DNA of 64,000 nt from Rhodoferax potami (GTDB lineage: Bacteria > Pseudomonadota > Gammaproteobacteria > Burkholderiales > Burkholderiaceae_C): NCBI RefSeq assembly GCF_032193805.1, contig NZ_JAVBIK010000001.1, forward strand, positions 620,001 to 684,000, given 5' to 3'. Below are positions 57,941 to 64,000 of the stretch, one piece after another (the first letter of the stretch is position 1; every line of letters begins with the position of its first letter). Below the pieces are notes generated by a model. The model ran no database searches. It was given only the letters and a program-made list of their open reading frames with translations, and was not told the DNA's origin. The position numbers and the translations under genes were made by a program.

Positions 57941-58771
57941 GTGAATTTGCCCACCCCCAGGATTCGTAGCTCGCTGCTGGTTGCCCTCGGCTTCATGGCA
58001 AGCACCGTGGCCATGGCAGCCTGCGAGCGCAAGCTGCAAGTCCCCGTGTCACCGACCGGCCAGAGCCTCACAGTCAATGGCGAACGGGTCGGCGGAATTT
58101 ACAAAGACCTGCTCGACGCCATTTCCAGCAAAAGCAAGTGCACCTTTGTATTCAGCCCCGTACCACGGGCCCGACAGGAACGCTTGTTTGAGGTGGGCCA
58201 AGCGGATGTAATGCTCGCTGCCACACGATCACCCGAGCGCGACGCCTCCGGTATTTTCATCCCCATGGTGCGCAATCGCGCCACCATCATTTCTTTCGGC
58301 AGCGCGGAAAGAAAGGCGTTTACGAACATTCCCGAACTACTCAAGCAAATCAGCGTCAGGTTGGTGGCTGTGCGCGGCTTCAACTTCAGCCCCGAGTATT
58401 TAGAGTTCCTCGACTCCATGGAAGCAGAAGGCCGGCTGGTACTGGAGCCAGACCCGATAGGCGTCGCCCGTTGGCTCCGCAGCAATCCGAACGATGTCAC
58501 CCTCATGGCCCCGATCACGCTGTATGGCGCGCTGATGGATGACGAGCGCATGAAAGACATGCTCGACACGATGCGCGTTGAGCCCATGGACGACATGCCC
58601 TGGGGCGAGAGCGGTATCTACCTCTCCCGCACCTCGATGCCGGCCGGAACCTTGAAATACTTGAGGACCGCCATTCAGCGGGAAACCCGCGGCGATTACC
58701 TGTACAAAAAGTTCAGCGCGATCTATCCCCCGTTCGTACTCAAAGGCAGTGTGATGCCCCTGGTCCGTTAA
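57941..58771 (+). CDS. Periplasmic solute-binding protein (SBP family 3-like)
   Basis: The 276-residue protein starts probably at GTG 57941 (MNLPTPRIRSSLLVALGFMA..), giving a signal peptide cleaved near AMA|ACERK; a TTG at 57914 adds nine residues. The mature part has the type-II binding fold with GIYKDLLDAISSKSKCTFVF, RARQERLFEVGQADVMLAATRSPER and YSPEYLEFLD-like middle strands. Family-3 members bind amino acids or act as sensors; many standalone ones in this group have no known ligand. No transporter genes adjoin it. A bidirectional terminator follows. Confidence 0.75.
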   Translation: MNLPTPRIRSSLLVALGFMASTVAMAACERKLQVPVSPTGQSLTVNGERVGGIYKDLLDAISSKSKCTFVFSPVPRARQERLFEVGQADVMLAATRSPERDASGIFIPMVRNRATIISFGSAERKAFTNIPELLKQISVRLVAVRGFNFSPEYLEFLDSMEAEGRLVLEPDPIGVARWLRSNPNDVTLMAPITLYGALMDDERMKDMLDTMRVEPMDDMPWGESGIYLSRTSMPAGTLKYLRTAIQRETRGDYLYKKFSAIYPPFVLKGSVMPLVR

Positions 58772-58827
58772 TCGTCAATGAAGGGCCCGCCAGGGTCAGC
58801 ACCTCACAGCACCTCCAAGTACAGACC

Positions 58828-58856
58828 AAAAAAACCACCGCAAGCGGTGGTTTTTT
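58828..58856. terminator. Bidirectional rho-independent terminator
   Basis: A seven-A tract, CCACCG-CAAG-CGGTGG and six T lie between the convergent solute-binding protein gene and the minus-strand PEP-CTERM gene. The sequence resembles the terminator at 19411. Confidence 0.92.
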
Positions 58857-58871
58857 GTTGGCCGGAGCGAA

Positions 58872-59624
58872 TCAGGAGGATTTCTTGCGACGCGCTGCTG
58901 CACCAATCGCGAGCAAACCGGCCAGCAACATCGCATAGGTTTCCGGCTCGGGAACCGCAGCCGTGATGCTCAACAAGGTGTAGTCCGACTGGTTAGTACC
59001 TTTGCCATCGACACGAGCACCCATAGCCGCACCAAAAGTCACTTGGCTCACCAACTTGTTGCCAAAGGGGTTGGCCACCGACCAAGCGCCACCTTTATTC
59101 ACCGTCGCTGGGCTCAAATTGGTCACTTGCGTGCTGGAGCCATTCCACAGTGCCACGGTGTTGCCGGTGGCAATCAAGCTGAAATTGGCGGTGGTGTGGT
59201 CGGCATACAAGACCGAGACAATGGCTTTCTCTTGCACATCGTGGTACTCGGGGCCATTGAACAAGAGGCCGACGCTGAAGTTTTTGACCAGCACACCGCG
59301 GGAGAAAGAACCGGTAATGGTTTCACCGATGTCGATTTCACCAGGGGTACGGCCATTTCCGTGGCTCGGAGACACCCCTACGCCCAAAAAGCCGTCTTGT
59401 CCCGGCTTGAAGCTAAAACGCGCAGTCGCACCGTTGTTTTTAGCCGCAAAGCTGGCCACTGTGCCACCCAGGAAAGTGGTGTTGTAGGTGCTGCTCAAAT
59501 TGGTGAAATTGGCGCCGTAAATAGTGTCGAACGTATTCGCTGGCGACACGGTTGCTTGCGCTGACAGAGCAGCCATGGCAAGACCGGCAACTACCGCGAC
59601 GCGCTTCAGGTTGGGAATGAACAT
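58872..59624 (-). CDS. PEP-CTERM sorting domain protein, small
   Basis: The 250-residue protein has a Sec signal (MFIPNLKRVAVVAGLAMAALSAQA) and a beta-rich middle with many Asn, Thr and Gly, including DGFLGVGVSPSHGNGRTPGEIDIGETI. It ends VPEPETYAMLLAGLLAIGAAARRKKSS, the PEP-CTERM tag for exosortase. It is probably a secreted or surface protein; the middle matches no named domain I recognise. It sits downstream of thiQ on the same strand, with its own probable promoter in the 87-bp gap. Confidence 0.85.
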   Translation of the reverse strand: MFIPNLKRVAVVAGLAMAALSAQATVSPANTFDTIYGANFTNLSSTYNTTFLGGTVASFAAKNNGATARFSFKPGQDGFLGVGVSPSHGNGRTPGEIDIGETITGSFSRGVLVKNFSVGLLFNGPEYHDVQEKAIVSVLYADHTTANFSLIATGNTVALWNGSSTQVTNLSPATVNKGGAWSVANPFGNKLVSQVTFGAAMGARVDGKGTNQSDYTLLSITAAVPEPETYAMLLAGLLAIGAAARRKKSS

Positions 59625-59711
59625 GGTGAAGACCTTTTCAAATGTGACGAGAGGTTACCGGTTCTGCGCTATTTTTTCGATGAGCCGAATGGACTGTTGC
59701 ACGGACTTTTT

Positions 59712-60371
59712 TCACCAAATCGGGCAAAAAACACCATCTTGCAGCCGGTAACCCCGCACCGCCACCGCACGGGCCTCGGCTTCATCGTGGGTCACCCAAA
59801 GCGTGGCCATGCGGTGCTCGGCAATATGGGCCTTGAATTCGGCGCGTAGTTGCAGGCGCAGGTCGGCGTCCAAAGCGGAAAAAGGCTCATCGAGCAACAA
59901 GGCACGCGGACGCGTGATCAAGGCCCGGGCCAGCGCCACCCGCTGCTGCTCCCCGCCCGAGAGTTGCCACACCTTGGAATGGGTGTAAGCCGACAAACCG
60001 AACCGGGCCAGCATCGCTACCGCCTGGTCCCGGGCCGCTTTGCGGGGCACCCGCTGCTCCACCAGGCCGAAGGCCACGTTGTCTTGCACATTCAGGTGTG
60101 GGAACAGTGCAAAGTCCTGGAACATCAAGGCAAAGCCTCGGCGCTCCGGTGGCAGCGCGGTGATGTCTTGACCATCCATGCGGACGCTGCCGGCATCCGC
60201 CGCCTCCAGGCCCGCCGCAATCCGCAGCAGGGTGCTCTTGCCGCTGCCGCTGGAGCCGAGCAAGGCGACCGTCTCGCCCGCAGCCACGCTGACAGAAACC
60301 CCGCGCAGCAAAGGCCGGGCCACTCCTTGAGGGGGCTGCCACTCCTTCACGATCGATTGCAACTCAAGCAC
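59712..60371 (-). CDS. thiQ: Thiamine ABC transporter ATP-binding protein
   Basis: The 219-residue ATPase energises thiamine (or thiamine phosphate) import. Walker A is LLGSSGSGKSTLLRIAAG, the Q-loop LMFQDFALFPHLNVQDNVAFGL, the signature WQLSGGEQQRVALARAL, Walker B ALLLDEPFSALD and the H-loop ATLWVTHDEAEARA. GTG at 60371 (LELQSIVKEW) lies 8 nt after AAGGAAGG and matches ThiQ starts; GTG 60380 and TTG 60401 are alternatives. It overlaps the thiP stop by 8 bp. thiB, thiP and thiQ form one operon under the TPP riboswitch. Confidence 0.9.
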   Translation of the reverse strand: MLELQSIVKEWQPPQGVARPLLRGVSVSVAAGETVALLGSSGSGKSTLLRIAAGLEAADAGSVRMDGQDITALPPERRGFALMFQDFALFPHLNVQDNVAFGLVEQRVPRKAARDQAVAMLARFGLSAYTHSKVWQLSGGEQQRVALARALITRPRALLLDEPFSALDADLRLQLRAEFKAHIAEHRMATLWVTHDEAEARAVAVRGYRLQDGVFCPIW

Positions 60372-61947
60372 GCGCGTCACCTTCCTTACCGGGCCATTCA
60401 ATCAACACAAAAGCCAACAGTGCCAGCCCCATCAGCACGCAGGCGAGCACCTGCGCAGCACCCAGGTTCACCGCACCGGGCTTGCCCAGGTGCTGATAAA
60501 TCAAAGTGGTAAGTGTGGCCCACTCAGGGCGCGATAAAAACAAGCTCACGGCAAACTCGCCCACAGCGGTGGCAGCCGCAAAGGCCATGCCCCGGCGCAA
60601 AGCCGGCGCCAACAAGGGGAGCGTGACCCGCCAGAAACAGCGCCACGGGCTGGCGCCCAGGCTGCGGGCGGCCTCCAGGTAGTGGGCGGGCAAGCTATCC
60701 AAGCGCGAGGCCACACTTTTGGCCACGAAGGGATACGCCAGCAAAGCGTAGGCCGCCACCAACACACCGAAACTCCCGCTGGCCTCGGGGTACAACAACA
60801 ACAGGCCAAACGCCACCATCACCGGCGACACAATAAACGGCAGAAACACCAAGGTGCGCAGCCATAGCACCCGGCGGGCCGCTAGGGCGTGGGCAACACC
60901 CAGCACAGTCGCCAGCACCAATGCCAACAGCGAGAACCGCACGGTGTTGTAGAGGGCCAGCAAGGTGTCGTCCTCCCGCAGCACACCCCAGGCATATGCT
61001 CCTGAAAACATAGCACCATGCGCAATGGCTATAAGGGGTGCAGCACATATAAGCACCCAAACACCGACAGTGGCCATGACCGCACTCCACAGCACAACGC
61101 CCCGGGCGGGCCGGCGCAGCACCCCATCCGCCCGGGCGGGGGTAGCCAAACGGCGCTCTACCGTCGCGTAGCCTAGGGCAACTGCGCCTGTCAGCAACAA
61201 CATCCAAACAGACAACACACTGGCCTGCCCCAGTTGCAGCTCATGGGCCACCAGGGTGTAGATCTCGACCTCCGCCGTCGCATAGGCCTGCCCGCCCAAG
61301 ACCAGCGCCAGTCCGAAACCTGAAAAGCAATACAAGAACACCAGGCACAAGGCCGAGGCCAACCAGGGTGCAATCGCCGGCCACTCCACGCGCCAAAAGG
61401 CCCGCCAAGGCGTGGCCCCCAAGCTGCGGGCGGCCGCCACCCTGGCGGCGCTCACCTGCGAAAGCGCATCCACCGCAGCGCGCACCAGCACACACAGGTT
61501 AAAAAACAAATTGCCAAACAGCAGCAGCCACGGCGTGCCCTGCAAATCCGGCCCGCCCCACTGCGCGAGTAAGCCACGCGGCCCCATTAAGGCCAACACA
61601 CCCATGGCCGCGACCAGGGTGGGAACCACAAAGGGCAGCATCAAGCCGCGCAACAACAAGCTCCGCCCGGGGAAATCCAGCCGCGCCAGTACCCAACCCA
61701 TGGGCAGGCCAATCAGCAACACCAAACCGCAGGTCATTGCCGCTTGCGCCAGCGACCACAGCAGTCGCCCGCGCAGATACGGGTCTTGCCACGGGGCCCA
61801 CAGGTCGGCACTGCCGCCCTCCACCATCAGGCGCACGGCGGGTGCTACCAGTACCACCGCCAAAAACAGCAGCGGCACAGCAGCCAGCGCCCAACGGTCC
61901 CACGCCCAGGGGCGGGGCCGTTTCAGGCGCGGGGTCTCAAACGCCAC
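60364..61947 (-). CDS. thiP: Thiamine ABC transporter permease
   Basis: The 527-residue protein starts with GTG at 61947 and has two fused permease halves, about twelve helices. Each half carries the EAA motif (VAAARSLGATPWRAFWRVEWP and LEAARSLGASPWRCFWRVTLP) that docks the ATPase; a full double EAA set fits ThiP. GLMLPFVVPTLVAAMGV and FLPFIVSPVMVAFGLLLLYP are typical. A repeat copy is inside (residues about 299-318). It follows thiB by 16 bp and imports thiamine with ThiB and ThiQ. Confidence 0.9.
   Translation of the reverse strand: MAFETPRLKRPRPWAWDRWALAAVPLLFLAVVLVAPAVRLMVEGGSADLWAPWQDPYLRGRLLWSLAQAAMTCGLVLLIGLPMGWVLARLDFPGRSLLLRGLMLPFVVPTLVAAMGVLALMGPRGLLAQWGGPDLQGTPWLLLFGNLFFNLCVLVRAAVDALSQVSAARVAAARSLGATPWRAFWRVEWPAIAPWLASALCLVFLYCFSGFGLALVLGGQAYATAEVEIYTLVAHELQLGQASVLSVWMLLLTGAVALGYATVERRLATPARADGVLRRPARGVVLWSAVMATVGVWVLICAAPLIAIAHGAMFSGAYAWGVLREDDTLLALYNTVRFSLLALVLATVLGVAHALAARRVLWLRTLVFLPFIVSPVMVAFGLLLLYPEASGSFGVLVAAYALLAYPFVAKSVASRLDSLPAHYLEAARSLGASPWRCFWRVTLPLLAPALRRGMAFAAATAVGEFAVSLFLSRPEWATLTTLIYQHLGKPGAVNLGAAQVLACVLMGLALLAFVLIEWPGKEGDARA
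60993..61052 (+). repeat. Interspersed repeat, copy 10 (inside thiP)
   Basis: The plus strand reads ATATGCTCCTGAAAACA, TAGCACCATGCGCA, TAAGGGGTGCAGC and ACATATAAGC, a diverged match. The gene reads it antisense in a membrane helix (AAPLIAIAHGAMFSGA), in the same frame as other antisense copies. Confidence 0.5.
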
Positions 61948-61963
61948 AGCGGACGCTGCAGGC

Positions 61964-62995
61964 TTACTTCAACACCACCTTGGTCCAGCGGGCGACCCAG
62001 TCGCTGCCCTTGGCGGCAATGTCTGCGTCGGACGGTGCGTTGAACGCGGTGGGCTCAGGCGCAAAGCGGAAGGCATCCGCCTTGGCGACACCGGCTTCGG
62101 CCGGGTACATCCACATGTCGGTCTGCATCGCGGTCTGCACAGCCGGGGACCGCATGAACTCGACAAACTTTTCGGCCGCAGGGCGCTGTTTGCCGCCCTT
62201 GACCAAGGCAACACCTTCGACCTGGCGGAACACAGCGCCCGGCAAGCTCAGGGAGGCTGTCGGCGGCTCGCTCAACTTGGTCTTGCTGTAGAACACTTCA
62301 GCCGCCGGGCTGGTGGCGTAGCTCACCACGATGGGGTGTTTGCCACCGTTCTGGCTGAACTCGGTGTAGTAGGCCTCGGTCCAGCCCTTGGCCACTTTCA
62401 GGCCGTTGGCGCGCAACTTGGCCCAAAAATCAAACGCTTTGTCCTCGCCCATGGCGCCGATGGTGGAGAGCAAAAATGCATAGCCGGGGCTGCTGGTGGC
62501 CGGGTTTTGCACGACCAGCAATTTGGCGTAGGCGGGTTGGGTCAGGTCATCCAGCGTTTTGGGCACGGCCACGCCGTTTTTGGCGAACCAGGCTTTGTCG
62601 TAGTTCAGGGTCACATAACCGTAGTCCACCGGCACCAGCGGGGCCGGCAACTCAGCGGCGGGTTTGCGCCCGGCGGCGGCAGTTGTGCTGGTGTCCAGCA
62701 CGCCGGCAGCCAGCGCCTTGGGGGCAAACGCGTTGTCAATGCCGTAGACCACATCAGCAATCGGGTTGGCTTTGGTCAGGATCAGCTTGTTGAGCATTTC
62801 ACCGGCGTCGCCGCCTTTGGTGATGCGCAGCTTGACGCCGTTGTCTTTTTCAAACTGCGCCAACAAGGGCTTGGGCACAGTGAAGGAGCTGTGGGTCAAA
62901 ACCCGCAGGTCAGCGGCGTTGGCGGCGGTCAGGCCCGCAGTCAGCAGGGCGGCGCCCAGAGTGGTCTTGAAAAACGAAAAAATCCCGTGTGGCAT
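61964..62995 (-). CDS. thiB: Thiamine-binding periplasmic protein
   Basis: The 343-residue protein starts at 62995 with a Sec signal (MPHGIFSFFKTTLGAALLTAGLTAANA). It continues DLRVLTHSSFTVPKPLLAQFEKDNGVKLRITKGGDAGEML, the opening of ThiB/TbpA, then ADVVYGIDNAFAPKAL, PVDYGYVTLNYDKAWF and LLVVQNPATSSPGYAFLL. It binds thiamine, thiamine phosphate or thiamine pyrophosphate for ThiPQ. Its leader, 63073-63150, is a TPP riboswitch, which agrees with the substrate. An extension to 63073 would run through the leader and is rejected. Confidence 0.93.
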   Translation of the reverse strand: MPHGIFSFFKTTLGAALLTAGLTAANAADLRVLTHSSFTVPKPLLAQFEKDNGVKLRITKGGDAGEMLNKLILTKANPIADVVYGIDNAFAPKALAAGVLDTSTTAAAGRKPAAELPAPLVPVDYGYVTLNYDKAWFAKNGVAVPKTLDDLTQPAYAKLLVVQNPATSSPGYAFLLSTIGAMGEDKAFDFWAKLRANGLKVAKGWTEAYYTEFSQNGGKHPIVVSYATSPAAEVFYSKTKLSEPPTASLSLPGAVFRQVEGVALVKGGKQRPAAEKFVEFMRSPAVQTAMQTDMWMYPAEAGVAKADAFRFAPEPTAFNAPSDADIAAKGSDWVARWTKVVLK

Positions 62996-63072
62996 GGTGT
63001 GCTCTCTTTTCAATGCGCCGGCGGGGGTCGCATTCAAAAACCGGCACCCGCAAAGGGGGATCAGGCTTCGCA

Positions 63073-63150
63073 CGCTTCCTACGCTGGCATAACCCAGATC
63101 AGGTACATGGGGTATTTCTCAGTCCTGTGAAGGACACCCCCGGTGGAATC
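63073..63150 (-). ncRNA. TPP (THI-element) riboswitch
   Basis: On the minus strand, CCACCGGGGGTGTCC, GGACTGAGAAATACCC, then ACCTGATCTGGGTTATGCC and AGCGTAGGAAG match the invariant THI-box parts in the right order. The outer stem pairs TTCC (63145-63148 on the plus strand as GGAA) with GGAA near 63076. It lies about 80 bp before thiB and should shut off thiBPQ when thiamine pyrophosphate is abundant. Hairpin candidates between it and the ATG may act at transcription or translation level; I could not tell which. Confidence 0.95.
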
Positions 63151-63185
63151 GGTGATTGTAGGCTTTCAGTCCATGGCTGCATGCG

Positions 63186-63489
63186 CTAGCCCCAAAAAAC
63201 CGGTTTGTAGACCATCAGATAGAACACGGCCAGCATGGCCGCAAAGGCCGGATAGCCCAAGGCTTCCCAACGGCGGTCATAGTCCCAGTGCACCCCCTGC
63301 AAGGCATGTCCATTCTCGTGGGCATCTTTTGCCAGAGCCGCCATGCGGATCTGCAAACCAACCACCGGCATCCAGCACGAACCCTGTTGCGGGCTGAACT
63401 ATCGCTGCAGGCGTGGTAAGCCACCAGCCGGCGCGCACGACCAATCGGGTCACCACCGCCTGCGCCGCAACGACCCCGCTGCGGTGGTT
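63186..63489 (-). pseudogene. DUF2269-type membrane protein remnant
   Basis: The 5' part, in one frame (NHRSGVVAAQAVVTRLVVR and AGWWLTTPAAIVQPATGF), resembles DUF2269 after its first helix. Near 63380 the frame shifts to SCWMPVVGLQIRMAALAKD, then VHWDYDRRWEALGYPAFAAMLAVFYLMVYKP to the stop at 63186. The usual N-terminal helix (about 35 residues) and about 25-30 residues between the two parts are missing, so this is a deletion-bearing relic. The junction to the upstream DoxX-like relic is at about 63490. The family call rests on pattern memory. Confidence 0.5.
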
Positions 63490-63490
63490 C

Positions 63491-63772
63491 AGTCGGTGTC
63501 AGGAGCGTAGCGACAACTGTCATGAGCAACATGGCAAGAAGTGCTACAAAAAAGACACGGCGCCCCGGTTTCCACCACTAGAGCACGCCAAGAGTCAGGT
63601 CCAGCGCAGCGCCACTCCACACCGGAACATTGGCAAGAAGCGGATCCGCAATGCCGCCCGCAAGCAACAACGCGTAGCTCTGCCCGTCCAGCTCCCACGC
63701 ATTGCAAATTGCGGTGAGTAGCCACACCAACACCAAGCCATAGCGCAGTAAATCCCGATCAGCAAGAGACAT
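63491..63772 (-). pseudogene. DoxX-like membrane protein remnant with in-frame stop
   Basis: From the ATG at 63772 the frame reads MSLADRDLLRYGLVLVWLLTAICNAWELDGQSYALLLAGG, then ADPLLANVPVWSGAALDLTLGVL, TAG (63578-63580), and continues in the same frame WWKPGRRVFFVALLAMLLMTVVATLLTPT. This resembles a four-helix DoxX-like domain of the kind found alone or fused to SDR enzymes. The TAG sits where a hydrophobic residue, possibly Leu or Trp, is expected, and the last helix is missing. So it has a nonsense mutation and a C-terminal deletion. Confidence 0.5.
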
Positions 63773-64000
63773 CACGTCTCCCTTGGGCTTGCCACTGTTC
63801 AACGTCAGAAGCATGCTGGGCCAAAAACGACTGCAAGCGCGCAAAGCGCTTCCGCGTCTGGTACCTGAAAACGGCGTCAATCAGAGGTTCGATGCATCGC
63901 ATCAGAAACCCGGGCCCGGCTTGAAGTGTGTAGGTGTACAAAAGAATGGAGCGACCCTCCCCACTATCCCTGTGGCGCATGGAAGCGGCCCAACGTGAAA
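63759..64000 (-). CDS. SRPBCC-family protein, C-terminal part (cut by window edge)
   Basis: The minus strand is open from the window edge to a stop at 63759. The visible 79 residues (ASMRHRDSGEGRSILLYTY, QAGPGFLMRCIEPLIDAVFRYQTRKRFARLQSFL) look like the last strand and long C-terminal helix of a polyketide-cyclase/START-like (SRPBCC) protein. Helix-grip proteins of this sort bind hydrophobic ligands. Its last 14 bases overlap the DoxX-like remnant's start, implying they were one operon. The N-terminus is outside the window. Confidence 0.45.
   Translation of the reverse strand, partial: SRWAASMRHRDSGEGRSILLYTYTLQAGPGFLMRCIEPLIDAVFRYQTRKRFARLQSFLAQHASDVEQWQAQGRRDVSC

Overview
The window looks like a chromosomal segment from a GC-rich betaproteobacterium of the order Burkholderiales, most likely family Comamonadaceae (a Rhodoferax-like genus is my best guess). 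The reasons are the gene neighbourhoods (pyrG-kdsA-eno-ftsB, dapA-bamC, tsaE-amiC, parE-transglycosylase-parC), the PEP-CTERM proteins, the Bug-type solute-binding protein, and a short dispersed repeat that I associate with that family from memory. Species-level assignment is not possible by reading alone. I saw no rRNA, tRNA, CRISPR array or replication origin.

Layout. 1-6231: a TetR-type repressor (cut by the window edge) diverges from a complete RND efflux operon (adaptor lipoprotein, inner-membrane pump, outer-membrane channel) across a palindromic operator. 6522-8954: a large PEP-CTERM protein built of autotransporter-like repeats. 9130-14443: topoisomerase IV genes parE and parC with a lytic transglycosylase between them; both topo IV genes carry a one-base frameshift. 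14581-19376: MFS transporter, a 39-residue ORF, SDR oxidoreductase, methyltransferase, dapA, bamC. 19456-23675: small lipoprotein, hypothetical protein, ribosomal-protein hydroxylase roxA, slyD-like isomerase, dut, coaBC. 23794-28607: pyrG-kdsA-eno-ftsB and a small P-loop ATPase. 28604-41510: mixed housekeeping genes including hslO, xerD, queG, tsaE and amiC. 41653-44525: a putative N-acyltransferase gene split by a complete 2.1-kb IS21-family element; removing the element and one copy of its 4-bp target duplication restores a 255-codon frame. 44588-58771: GGDEF/EAL protein, DedA, mutL, AlkD-like, trhP, EamA exporter, glpQ, a frameshifted MATE exporter, miaA, an ABC ATPase, a periplasmic binding protein. 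58872-63150: a second PEP-CTERM protein and a thiBPQ thiamine-uptake operon behind a TPP riboswitch. 63186-64000: a decaying DUF2269 / DoxX-like pair next to an SRPBCC gene.

Themes. Most of the window is ordinary core chromosome. The most unusual structure is a roughly 55-bp interspersed repeat with ten recognisable copies, eight of them inside open reading frames and always translated in one preferred frame per orientation; one copy supplies the signal peptide of the transglycosylase. Three single-base indels (parC, parE, MATE) each restore a full-length frame when corrected. Two lie in short homopolymers, so sequencing error is the simplest explanation, but resequencing should decide because topo IV is normally essential.
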